Origin: Datisca glomerata
Taxonomy: Eukaryota; Streptophyta; Magnoliopsida; Cucurbitales; Datiscaceae
DNA: 64,000 bases
Direction of reading: 5' to 3'
Assembly: GCA_003255025.1 (NCBI GenBank)
Contig: QANY01013209.1
Location: 744,001-808,000 of the forward strand
Of this stretch, positions 1 to 9,540 are shown in pieces (the stretch's first letter is position 1; every line of letters begins with the position of its first letter). The position numbers and the translations under genes are program-made. The notes under the pieces were generated by a model. The model was not told where the DNA came from and made no database searches. It saw only the letters and a list, made by a program, of their open reading frames with translations.

Positions 1-648
1 GGCTTTTTTCAAAATCGTTCTTACTTCTGAACAATGGCCAGGGATAAATTTGACTTCTTTGCATTAGCCTCCGTGTTCTCTAAAAAAAGATTAATTAATC
101 TGGAACCTCCACCACCTCATCTGAGTCCTAAGAAGGATGTGACTGCACTATTGCGGGAATTATTAACGTCTTCATCAAAATCAGACCTCAAGGCACAATT
201 AAAATTTTTTTTTACAGGAATCTGATTCCGATGACACTGATATTGTGAGTCGACAGTCAGATCCTATGCAAGATTCCTAAGATCCTTATGATGATTAACA
301 GTCCATGAAAATCATGCTCCCTGATGATGATGTTGAGCGAAGAAACCATTATGATGGACATGTGTGCAGGTACTATGCCACTCACTCACTTATTGGAGTT
401 ACTATTCACTTATTGGAGTTATTGTGCCACCCACTCCGAGGCGCTATTCAATAAATGGAAATGAAGACCAATTTGAAGTCCGAATCTAGAGGCTTCGCTT
501 TGCCTATAAAACGGTATCCATCTCAAGCAAAGGGATCATCGAAAACATTAGCCTTCTCCTCATATTGGGATTGTATCTCCTCTCTTGTAATATAAAATAT
601 TGGTGGCTGTGTAACATATTGTTAGTATTGAAGTAAAGGGAGTTGTGT
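1..648 (+). mobile_element. Inverted end fragment of endogenous pararetrovirus (promoter and leader side)
   Basis: This stretch is the reverse complement, with a few percent divergence, of the region near 3190-4250 in copy B. Its first ~44 bases match 4203-4250 inverted. It then jumps to sequence matching about 3775 and continues through the promoter region to the transcript-leader sequence, so it carries an internal deletion of roughly 400 bp relative to copy B. It ends near 640-650, where the sequence switches to capsid coding sequence on the opposite strand. That end coincides with the position just before the tRNA primer site in the complete leader. The arrangement is head-to-head with copy A. 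The 63-codon frame at 34-225 is only a piece of the decayed 3' ORF. Confidence 0.8.
504..511 (+). promoter_or_regulatory. TATA box of inverted pararetrovirus promoter copy
   Basis: CTATAAAA follows a conserved block that is also present, inverted, at 3326-3345. It lies about 90 bp before the leader sequence containing the GTAACATATTG block. Pararetroviruses of this family use one strong TATA promoter for the pregenomic RNA. Whether this copy is active cannot be judged. Confidence 0.5.
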
Positions 649-1106
649 GTGTTTCGCTATAGCATATAATAGCGTATTAACACAGTCAGTGGTATTGACT
701 GGTTGGTTATTAACTATTTCTATTTTTACTGCCTGAAGAATATGAGCTTTTGCTTCTTCAGGGAGATAAAAATCCCACCAAACTTTCAGCTGGCCAGTAA
801 AGCCTTGAATGATGGCTTTTGCAATATTTTGGTCCGAATTACCATTTGCTTTACAAGCAGTTGCATACATAGTCATATAATGTATGACTGTTTGTATTGG
901 TATCCAGACATACCATCAATATTCCATTCATTAATGGATCGATCATCAAATTCAACAGTAATGTAATTGTCATGTTGTTCCAGTTGAAGATCAACATGAG
1001 TAGGTCGATGATAATAAGGCTTGGCTGGAACATTATAAACAAGTTTTTTTTTATAAGAAGATATTTTATTCACCTGATAAGGTGTTTGTTGTTCTGATTC
1101 GAACAT
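646..1106 (-). pseudogene. Pararetrovirus capsid protein, N-terminal part, copy A
   Basis: This matches the first half of the copy B capsid frame (MFESEQQT start, then a YHRPTHVDLQLEQHDNYITV stretch and a W-rich helical segment). It is split between two frames (873-1106 and 622-876) by a small indel near 885 and ends at the rearrangement breakpoint, so the zinc knuckle is missing. Upstream, the junction with the linker region has no stop in this copy, which suggests that the capsid was part of a longer polyprotein. It is non-functional as seen. Confidence 0.75.
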
Positions 1107-1225
1107 CTGTTGTAATTGATTAACCTGGTTTTCAGGATTAGAATTATGCTCAACTTCTGAGTCAGAATCCTTTTGAGATTATTTGCCTAAAGGAGCAACA
1201 TCCTTTTCTTTTAAACCAAGAGTTT

Positions 1226-1717
1226 TTAATCTTTTAATAATTTCATCCGCCATTTTGGATGATTCTTGAGTTTGTAATTTAAACTCAGTATTCTCCGTAG
1301 ACATAGGTTTAAATAAAACCTTTGTTCAATCGGAGGGGGTTTTGAAGTTGTAGGTGACTCAAAATTAGCCACTACTTTCTGTTCAATAAGAGTTAATTGA
1401 TTACCAATCGTTTGAAGAGAAAGATTTGTAAAATTGTTTTGTTCCACCACAGCCTCTATCTTACTACTTTTCCTAAAAGGAGTAGCAAGAACCTCATCTT
1501 TGTCTATTTACACAGTTAAATTAACAGTAGGAGGATAAATACTATGAATAGTAGTTCCTCTTTTTGTAACAAAATTTTGATATGTAGATTCAATAGTAGA
1601 AATACATTTTGAATCTTCAAAATTCGGGAAAGGACGGTTTTCACTCTGGTAAAATTGTTTCATAAAATCAAAGAAATCACTAATTTCACCAGTTCCTTTA
1701 ATAAAATATTTATACAT
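1226..1717 (-). pseudogene. Pararetrovirus linker/coiled region between MP and CP, copy A
   Basis: This is the counterpart of 7380-7949 in copy B. It is broken into two frames (1508-1717 and 1226-1450), with a stop near 1508 and a one-base shift near 1325. The product is rich in Q, N, E and K with predicted helical character. Its position between movement protein and capsid is suggestive of a virion-associated or structural linker domain, but no named motif is visible. Confidence 0.6.
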
Positions 1718-1732
1718 TGAAAACTATTTTTT

Positions 1733-2866
1733 CTGTCCTTCTTTATTTTTTTAGAATAAAACCATTTTCTTTTAATGTCATTAGTAGAAGAATAAAATAA
1801 TTCTTTTGCTAGACCTTGAATAGGAAATTCAAGGTCGTTTCCTTCAAGTGTGAGAGCATTAATACCATAAACACTTCTATCATCATACCCCATATCAGAT
1901 GGAGTTGGTGATTGCCTATGAGGCTTAGATCTGGAAGTATCAGAAGTGGAAGGTGGTAATTCAACCTTATATTCTGGATGATTTACACCATCAGATGTAA
2001 ATTTTGTACCTAATAAGGTATCTTTTTTGAACTGAGATAGGGGAACAGAGGACATAGAACTACGTCCTAAGTTCAGATGAGCAATCCTCTTATTAGAGAA
2101 TTTTATTTCAACATCCCCATCAGGGTGTTCAATAATTTCTTATAATTCTCTGCTTTCCTGTTTAACAGGTTCAGAGGCTTTCTCAAGGATCCATTTCTCA
2201 GGTAAATTAACTTGATCCCAAGTGATTGTCTTGGGTACTTTCAAATTGCTTTTAGACAAATTGGTGATGAACAAAGTTGTATAACCTCGATGTTGTAAAG
2301 GAATTTCCTTTATACTAGGAACAATAGTGTTCATCACTTTGTATTGAATCCTGTAAATAAGGATTATATTCTCTGCACCTTGCATCATGTTAAAACCATC
2401 AGATTTAATATCAAGACATAATGCATGTATTAGAGTTGGATCTGTGAGGGACAATGTGAAATTCAGAAAGCACGAAAAATATATAGGTCCATCACAGAGA
2501 CTTGATTCAATTATTCCTAATAAGGAATCATGAAATTTGTTATGTCGTTTATCACGAACATAAATCACTGCAGACGTATTAAGTCATAGTCTTGTTGCGG
2601 GTTCTAAACCAACTTGAATTAACCCAACATGTAAAAATTTATATTTTTCTTTATGTTTAGAAATCAAGCTAAATGAATTATATCCTACAGTTAAAGGTAT
2701 AGCTTCTTCAACTGTTTTGACAATATAGTCAGAAGCAAAATCAAAAGTGCCTTTCTACTTATAAACAGATGTAGAACTGGGAAGTTTCCAGTTTTGTAGA
2801 GTATTTTCAATTATTTTCAGAAATCATAACTTCTTTATTAGCATTACTCCCTGCTACTTCTAACAT
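1733..2866 (-). pseudogene. Pararetrovirus movement protein, copy A
   Basis: This is a second copy of the 30K-superfamily-like movement protein seen at 7995-9104. The best preserved segment is 2140-2568 (HDSLLGIIESSLCDGPIYFS and following beta-rich sequence). Frame breaks include an extra C near 2850, a stop near 2757, a stop just before 2568 and a stop near 2139. A ~15-bp segment present in copy B near 8897-8910 is absent here. At its 3' end the codon that is a stop in copy B (near 7993) is a Trp codon here, so reading continues toward the linker domain. Confidence 0.7.
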
Positions 2867-3325
2867 TGGATTGATATCTACCTGATAAGGCTCTACTTAA
2901 CATGTTCATAAGGTCTATCGATCACTGTAACCGACTTACGCCAAATTCCTAACACGCCTATACACTTGCTTCAACAGGAATATCCAGGCTACGCGACTTA
3001 GGGTTTCATGATAGCACTTATAAATGGCTACGTATTTACTTATCGAGTAAATTAATTTATTGGTGAGAAGTAGCTAAACAATCACAATAATGTTACTAAA
3101 AATTATCAATGATAATGATAACACAAAAACAATATTATTACAGATAGTAACATTCATATACATATAGTATGGACAAGCTGCACATACCTCCACTTCAGTA
3201 CTAACAATATGTTACACAGCCACCAATATTTTATATTACAAGAGAGGAGATACAAGAGGAAATATAATCCCAATATGAGGAGAAGGCTAATGTTTTCGAT
3301 GATCCATCTGCTTGTGATGGATACC

Positions 3326-3333
3326 CTTTTATA
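3326..3333 (-). promoter_or_regulatory. TATA box of pararetrovirus pregenomic RNA promoter (B/A junction)
   Basis: On the minus strand TATAAAAG follows CTTTGCC and lies about 100 bp upstream of the leader block that starts each unit. Its inverted counterpart is at 504-511. Because copies B and A are head-to-tail, this promoter sits at the end of B and would transcribe A. No second copy lies upstream of B at 9540, where the minisatellite begins. Confidence 0.55.
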
Positions 3334-3618
3334 GGCAAAGCGAAGCCTCTAGATTCAGATTTCAAATTGGTCTTCATTTCCATTTAATGAATAGTGCCTC
3401 GGAGTGGGTGGCATAGTAACTCCAATAAGTGAGTAGGTGGCATAGTACCTGCACATCTGTCCATCATAATGGTTTCTTCGCTCAGCACCATCGTCAGCGA
3501 GCATGATTGTCATGGACTGTTAATCCTCATAAGGATCTTGGGAATCTTGCATAGGATCTGACTATCGAATCACCATATCAGTGTCATCGGAATCAGATTC
3601 CTGTAAAATTTCTTTTAA

Positions 3619-4322
3619 CTATGCCTTGAGGTCTGATTTTGATGAAGACGCTAATAATTCCCGCAATAGTGTAGCCACATCCTTCTTAGGACTCAGAGGA
3701 GGTGGTGGAGGTTCCAGATTAATTAATATTGTTTTAGAGAACACGAAGGCTTCTGCAAAGAAGTCAAATTTATCCCACCATTTGATTAAAATTCTTCTTC
3801 CTAAAATAATGGATATGGTTAAGAATATCTCCAAATTCACGAAGAGGCATTTTGGAGATGGTAACATCCCATTTAACAATCCATGGTACTTGATAAAGTA
3901 CTACAAACTGTATTATGTGTTTTTTTAAAGACACATTTGTTTGCGCAAAATCCTCATAAATTGTTCTGATTTTATCAGGAAGAGTTATAGGATGAAATCC
4001 CCAATTATTGAACCGCATTAAAAACAATTGTGGTAGAGGAGAACTGAGATCAAAGTCTCGAAATTGGAAAAACTAGCTATGTTTCCGCTGTCTATTTTCA
4101 TAACAGAAAGCACCATCTCAGGCTTTGATATAATCAAAGTAGTTGAACCAAAATTTCGTTTGATCTTTCCTATATTTTGGAAGTTCTTTGTATCGGTAGA
4201 GATCTCCGGGCCATTGTTCAGGAGTAAGAACGGTTTTGAAAAAAGCCTTTGAATAAGCCCATTTCCCCCGTTCGATTTACAGAATCAAATTCCACAGAAT
4301 TAGTGGCTTCAAGAATAGCATA
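3619..4322 (-). pseudogene. Decayed C-terminal part of pararetrovirus ORF2
   Basis: Two overlapping frames (3770-4027 and 3619-3879) continue collinearly from the ORF at 4323-4679 but are interrupted by stops and shifts. The C-terminal part has a proline run (LEPPPPPLSPKKD) followed by a serine- and acid-rich tail. No match to a named domain is evident. In related viruses the region after RT/RNase H can encode a transactivator/inclusion protein or an ORF2 of unknown function; which applies here cannot be decided. Confidence 0.45.
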
Positions 4323-4679
4323 TTAAAAATTGTAATCCTTGGGATAATGGAATGGATCAGCAAATTGGTGAAGGTAAAACTGAGCAGCTTCAGGAGCAGT
4401 AAGATGAGCATACTTAAGCTCAAGAGGGGCTATCCATATAGTAGCAGTGGGGATATATGGATAGATAAATTCATTTGTCATATTAGACGAAACAACAATA
4501 GCATACGCATCAGCGCACAACTTATTTTCTTTAGGCATAGCCTTTAAGGCTTCTTTTCTTAATTGTTCTGGGGTTTTACCCACAGCTGTTTTGTATGAAC
4601 CGGTTGGATAGGTCTGACAAAACCCGTCAGAGGCTTTTGCCTTGCCTTTATCTTTGGATGCTTTGGATGTTTCATCCAT
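4323..4679 (-). pseudogene. Pararetrovirus ORF2, N-terminal part
   Basis: An open frame of 118 codons begins MDETSKASKDKGKAKA, a lysine- and serine-rich start, and then reads into a more hydrophobic segment. Its ATG overlaps the stop of the RNase H frame by eight bases (ATGGATGA, 4672-4679), a stop-start coupling typical of plant pararetroviruses. The frame stops at 4323, where related sequence continues in other frames, so this copy is broken. Function unknown. Confidence 0.6.
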
Positions 4680-5181
4680 TCGAGCCCTTCAAAAATTCAC
4701 GAGTTAGAAAATCAGGTAAACAATTATCAGATCCTTTAATAAATTCAATATCAAAATCAAATACAGACAATATGCCTTGCCATCTTGCAAATATTTGTTT
4801 CGATGCTATATTTTTAACATCTTTTTCCAGAATATCTTTTGCCGATTTACAATCAACACGTAATAATAATTTTTGATTTATTAAATCACTTTCAAATTTT
4901 TGAGTACATAAAACAATCGAAAGAATTTCTTTCTTCACAGTTGAATAATTTACACGTGGTCCTTTCCATACCCCTGATGTAAATCGAACAAGTATTTCTT
5001 TATTAGTAATCCTTTGTTTAAGGATTCCGCCATAACCCAGATCTGAGGCATCAGTTTCAATAATTTTGAAAGTATCAGAATGGGGTAAAGCTAAACAAGG
5101 AATTTCCTTAATTTTTGTTTTAATTTTACGAAGAACTTCAGTATGGACAGATGTCCATTCTGGAGGGTTCTTTTTTAACAA
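4672..5181 (-). pseudogene. Pararetrovirus RNase H domain with RT connection
   Basis: The frame of 169 codons is open. It contains a TDASDLGYGG motif carrying the first catalytic Asp of RNase H, a VNYSTVKKE segment with the catalytic Glu position, an LLRVDCKSAK segment with the next Asp, and an FDFDIEFIKGSDNCLPDFLTR ending typical of Caulimoviridae. The RNase H core therefore looks well kept even though the preceding RT is deleted. There is no independent start: the first Met is internal to an old polyprotein. It is followed with eight bases of overlap by ORF2. Confidence 0.82.
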
Positions 5182-5608
5182 AATAAAGATTTAGCATCAA
5201 AAGCAAGTTTAGTATAAAAATCAGCAATATAATTTAAACTGCCGACAAATCTTTGTAATTGATTTTTATCTTTAATTTCATCCGTAAATTTATCCGCAAA
5301 AGCTAAACTCCTCGTTCTAACTCAGCATTTTTATTAACATAAAAAACTGAACAACTCCAAGGACTATAGGATTTTCGAATCAATCCTTTTTGTAATAAGT
5401 CTTGTATTTCATTTTTACACATGTCCAGATATTCTGGACTCATAGTAATAGGTCATGCCTTAGTTGGAATTTGACTTTCTTTAAAGTCTGGTTCATATGG
5501 TAAATGAACAATATGTTCCTTTCTTTCTCAAAATGCATTAGGAAGATCAGAACAAATTGTATGAATAATATGTTCTTGTAATTCTTGAATTTTCTTTTGT
5601 ATATCTGG
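5182..5608 (-). pseudogene. Reverse transcriptase remnant, catalytic palm deleted
   Basis: Translation in shifting frames shows the N-terminal fingers region (SPEYLDMCKNEIQDLLQKGL, then YSPWSCSVFYVNKNAE, about 5335-5455). It then passes directly to a segment near 5190-5310 that in the family lies after the active site (LAFADKFTDEIKD, then LQRFVGSLNYI in mixed frames). The stretch between, which should carry the YxDD catalytic motif, is absent. The remaining parts also contain stops, for example near 5456 and 5530. RT is certainly non-functional in this copy. Confidence 0.8.
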
Positions 5609-6151
5609 TTACTGAATTTTTTCAGTAATCTTCTTATAAGATATTTCTTTTGTTAGAGAATTTCGGAAATTTTCTTTTCTTTTAATTTGTTTTTGTAAAA
5701 TATCAATCTCGTGATAACGAGGTTGTGATACAAATTGAAACGTTATATCTTGCGAATTAACAAGAGCAGTAATCCCTTTCTCATCTATGCTTTTAATAGG
5801 ATAAAGCATATGTAAGAAAGCAATTCCTAATATAATATCATGGGACAAACTTTTAACCATTATAAATGGCATTCCCAGACAGATTCCATTGTTGCGGACA
5901 GCATAATTTTGTAACTTATATTTGACGACAAGTTTTCTGCCATCAGCAGCATTCAAAATTTCTGACGTTTTGGAGAAGTATCGAGAAGGTACAAGTCCTT
6001 CATTGATACAGTTTAAGTCAGTACCAGAGTCAACCATTTGCCTTACATAAGGTTTTATAATAATCACAGTTTCCATCACAATCAGAACTAGAACCATTAG
6101 AATCTTCTGATTGGGTATCTGATTGGTCAGATTCTGTTTCATTATTTTCAT
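5609..6151 (-). pseudogene. Pararetrovirus aspartic protease region
   Basis: The frame contains VDSGTDLNCI, the D-S-G active-site triad of retropepsin-like proteases, followed by an ILG-type segment (DIILGIAFL) about 80 residues later. This matches the protease placed between capsid and RT in Caulimoviridae. It is out of frame with the acidic region just upstream (about 6060-6270), so a frame lesion separates it from the capsid. A stop at 5609 separates it from the RT remnant. Confidence 0.78.
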
Positions 6152-6269
6152 TATAATTCTCTATAAGAGAAACCTGAAGATTTTTCTTTTCGTCTTCAGC
6201 TTTTGACGAGAATAAATATTCTAAGGATTTTTTTAATCCTTCATCAATAAACAGACTATTAATTTTCTT

Positions 6270-7337
6270 TTACATTTTACACTTATTAGCGTAATGGCCC
6301 ACTTTATGACAACGCCAACAGACAAGTATAGTCTTTGGTTTGGACGATTGTGCATTATTGGTATTGTCCTGTTTAGGGAGTTTAAACCTTTTATTTTCCC
6401 TTTTGTCTTTTTTCGAAAGGAAATCATTTTGTTTCCAATAAGACTTATTAGTCTTGTTTTTTCTTTTCTCAGATGATCCTGGACCAATAGGAGGTAATCG
6501 TATATGTTCACAGAAATCACCGACTATCTTTTTACTAAGGATTTTATCCTTTTGAATTTGTCTATTTAATTTTATTTCATTACACAGATTAATTCCTTCT
6601 GATGTAATTTCAGAAGCTAAGTCACCATAAGTGTAAGCGGAGTAAGGAATAACTCCATTATTCTTTTGCATAATCTTGTTACGAATTCTTTCAGCAAAGA
6701 AATGTGATAATCCTGAAAGGAATTTTTCCTTCCAGAAATCATGTTGACTATCTTCTCGTGTAAATATTTTAGAGAAGAACACATCTTTATACCACTTGAA
6801 TTGAGATAAATTATGGCAACGTAAATTCATCAATTGCTCTTGGGTTTTATCCAACAATAACGATGTTGTGCCAATGAAATGTTTCACTATAGTATATAAT
6901 AGCATATTAACACAATCAGTGGTATTGACTGGTTGGTTATTAACCATTTCTATTTTTACTGCGTGAAGAATATGAGCTTTTGCTTCTTCAGGGAGATAAA
7001 AATCCCACCAACCTTTCAGCTGGCCAGTAAAGCCTTGAATTATGGCTTTTGCAATATTTTGGTCTGAATTACCATTTACTTTACAAGTAGTTGCATACAT
7101 AGTCATATAATGTATGACTGTTTGTATTTGGTATTCAGACATACCATCAATATTCCATTCATTAATGGATCGACCATCAAATTCAACAGTAATGTAATTG
7201 TCATGTTGTTCCAGTTGAAGATCAACATGAGTAGGTCGATGATAATAAGGCTTGGCTCGAACATTATAAACAAGTTTCTTTTTATAAGAAGATATTTTAT
7301 TCACATGATAAGTCGTTTGTTGTTCTGATTCGAACAT
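6270..7337 (-). pseudogene. Pararetrovirus capsid protein with CCHC zinc knuckle
   Basis: An open frame of 355 codons. The middle part carries the capsid-like helices, including a QGFTGQLKGWWDFYL segment. A basic, lysine-rich stretch follows, and the C-terminus has CWRCHKVGHYANKC, a CCHC knuckle (Cys-x2-Cys-x4-His-x4-Cys) diagnostic for caulimovirid and retroviral nucleic-acid-binding capsids. The stop falls right after the knuckle; the acidic sequence beyond it stays open in the same frame, so this may be a secondary stop in a polyprotein. It is one of the best preserved frames here. Confidence 0.85.
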
Positions 7338-7379
7338 ATGTTATAATTGATTAACCTGGTTTTCAGGATCAGAATTATG

Positions 7380-7949
7380 CTAAACTTCCGAGTCAGAATC
7401 CTTTTGAGATTCTTTGCCTAAAGGAGCAACATCATTTTCTTTTAAACCAAGATTTTTTAACCTTTTAATAATTTCATCCACCATTTCGGATGATTCTTGA
7501 GTTTGTAATTTAAACTCAATTTTCTCCATAGACATAGGTTTGAATAAAACCTTTTGTTCAATCGGAGGGGGTTTTGAAGTTGTAGGTGACTCAAAATTAG
7601 TCACTACTTTCTGTTCAATATGAGTTAATTGATTACCAATCGTTTGAAGAGAAAGATTTGTAAAATTATTTTGTTCCACCACAGTCTCTATATTACTACT
7701 TTTCCTAAAAGGAGTAGCAAGAACCTCATCTTTGTCTATTTGCACAGTTAAATTAACTGTAGGAGGATGAATACTAAGAATAGTAGTTCCTCTTTTTGTA
7801 ACAAAATTTTGATATGTAGATTCAATAGTAGAAATACATTTTGAATCTTCAAAATTCGGGAAATGACGGTTTTCACTCTGGTAAAATTGTTTCATAAAAT
7901 CAAAGAAATCACTAATTTCACCAGTTCCTTTAATAAAATATTTATACAT
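7380..7949 (-). pseudogene. Pararetrovirus linker domain between MP and CP, copy B
   Basis: An open frame of 189 codons, rich in polar residues and with helical stretches near its C-terminus (MVDEIIKRLKNLGL). It sits in the same overall frame as the movement protein before it and the capsid after it, separated by single stop codons near 7993, 7378 and 7324. Copy A has sense codons at the equivalent places. It looks like an internal polyprotein domain rather than a separate gene. Possible roles are a virion-associated protein or structural linker, with no diagnostic motif. Confidence 0.6.
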
Positions 7950-7994
7950 TGAAAACCATTTTTTCTGTCCTTCTTTATTCTTTTTAGAATAAAA

Positions 7995-9104
7995 TCATTT
8001 TCTTTTAATGTCATTAGCAGAAGAATAAAATAATTCTTTTGTTAGACCTTGAATAGGAAATTCAAGGTCGTTTCCTTCAAGTGTGAGAGCATTAATACCA
8101 TAAACACTTCTATCATCATACCCTATATCAGATGGAGTTGGTGATTGCCTATGGGGCTTAGATCTAGAAGTACCAGAAGTGGAAGGTGGTAATTCAACCT
8201 TATATTCTGGTTGATTTACACCATCAGATGTAAATTTTGTACCTAATAAGGTATCTTTTTCGAACTGAGATAGGGGAACAGAGGACATAGAACTACGTCC
8301 TAAGTTCAGATGAACAATCCTCTTATTAGAGAATTTTATTTCAACATCCCCATTAGGGTGTTCAATAATTTCTTGTAATTCTCTGCTTTCCTGTTTAACA
8401 GGTTCAGAGGCTTTCTCAAGCACCCATTTCTCAGGTAAATTAACTTGATCCCAAATGATTGTCTTGGGTACTTTCAAATTTCTTTTAGACAAATCGGTGA
8501 TGAACAAAGTTGTATAACCTCGATGTTGTAAAGGAATTTCCTTTATACTAGAAACAATAGTCACTTTGTATTGAATCCTGTAAATAAGGATTATATTCTC
8601 TGCACCTTGCATCATGTTAAAACCATCAAATTTAATATCAAGACATAATGCATGTATTAGAGTTGGATCTGTGAGGGACAATGTGAAATTCGGAAAGCAC
8701 GAAAAATATATAGGTCCATCACAGAGGCTTGATTCAATTATTCCTAATAAGGAATCATGAAATTTGTTGTGTCGTTTATCACGAACACATATTACTTCAG
8801 ACGTATTAAGTCCTAGTCTTGTTGCGGGATTTATACCAACTTGAATTAATCCAACATGTAAAAATTTATATTTTTCTTTATGTTTATAAATCAAGTTACG
8901 CGACAACAAGTTAAATGAATTATATCCTTCAGTTAAAGGTATAGCTTCTTCAACTGTTTTGACAATATAGTCAGAAGCAAAATCAAAAGTTCCTTTCTAC
9001 TTATAAACAGATGTAGAACTGGGAAGTTTCCAGTTTTGTAGAGTATTTTCAATATTTTCAGAAATCAATTTCTTTATTAGCATTACTCCTGCTACTTCTA
9101 ACAT
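7995..9104 (-). pseudogene. Pararetrovirus movement protein (30K-like), copy B
   Basis: The main open part (7995-8909, 304 codons) contains the beta-rich core with HDSLLGIIESSLCDGPIYFS and DPTLIHALCLDI. This resembles 30K-superfamily movement proteins, which enlarge plasmodesmata for cell-to-cell spread. The frame stays open upstream to a TAG at 8997-8999, and beyond it to an ATG at 9102-9104 that is the likely original start, shortly after the leader. The C-terminal third is proline- and serine-rich. The stop near 7993 replaces a Trp codon seen in copy A. Confidence 0.78.
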
Positions 9105-9441
9105 TAGATTGATATCTACCTGATAAGGCTCTACTTAACCTGTTCATAAGGTCTATAGATCACTGCCAATGACTTACGCCAATTTCCTAACACGCCTATA
9201 CACTGGCTTCAACAGGAATATCCAGGCTACGAGACTTGGGGTTTCACGATAGCACTTATAAATGGCTACGTATTTCCTTATCGAGGAAATTAATTTACTG
9301 GTGAGAAGTAGCTAAAACTATCACAATAACGTTACTAAAAATTATCAACGATAATGAGTAACACAAAAATAGTATTATTATAGATAGTAACATTCACATA
9401 CATATTGTATGCACAAGTTGACACATACCTCCAATAACTTG

Positions 9442-9453
9442 GCTCTGATACCA
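9442..9453 (-). other. tRNA-Met primer-binding site of pararetrovirus
   Basis: Minus strand TGGTATCAGAGC is the exact 12-mer complementary to the 3' end of plant initiator tRNA-Met, the primer used by Caulimoviridae. It lies about 340 bases upstream of the movement-protein ATG. It is intact only here. Copy A lost it in a deletion between the TACCTCC and ACTTCAG blocks near 3187. Confidence 0.85.
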
Positions 9454-9540
9454 ACACCCAACATACAACACCCTTTACTTCAGTACTAACAATATGTTAC
9501 ACAGGCACCAATGTTTTATATTACAAGAGAGGAGATACAA

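Larger units (their letters stand above)
646..3230 (-). mobile_element. Endogenous pararetrovirus copy A (truncated, Caulimoviridae)
   Basis: Read on the minus strand, copy A runs from the leader (about 3230-2870) through movement protein and linker into the first part of the capsid gene. It stops near 646 at an inversion breakpoint. It is collinear with copy B at a constant offset of about 6284 bp (for example GTTACACAG near 3211 and 9495). Its leader lacks about 43 bp that in copy B contain the tRNA-Met primer site. Several stop codons of copy B are sense codons here, and the reverse is also true, so the two copies decayed separately. No protease, RT or RNase H follows. Confidence 0.85.
3211..9540 (-). 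mobile_element. Endogenous pararetrovirus copy B, near full-length (florendovirus/petuvirus-like)
   Basis: On the minus strand copy B runs: leader with tRNA-Met primer site (9442-9453), movement protein, linker, capsid with CCHC knuckle, DSG aspartic protease, RT remnant, RNase H, an overlapping downstream ORF, and a promoter at 3326-3333. It then flows directly into the leader of copy A. The repeat period is about 6.28 kb, shorter than the usual 7-8 kb of Caulimoviridae, and at least one internal deletion (RT) explains part of that. No LTRs and no integrase are seen, as expected for this family. A polyprotein-like ORF1 plus a short overlapping ORF2 resembles florendoviruses, but genus assignment needs an RT/RNase H tree and the RT is damaged. 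Confidence 0.88.

Noticed and set aside
646..9540. An active or complete virus
   Set aside because: The RT active site is deleted, each coding region has stops or shifts, and both copies are embedded in plant repeat DNA.
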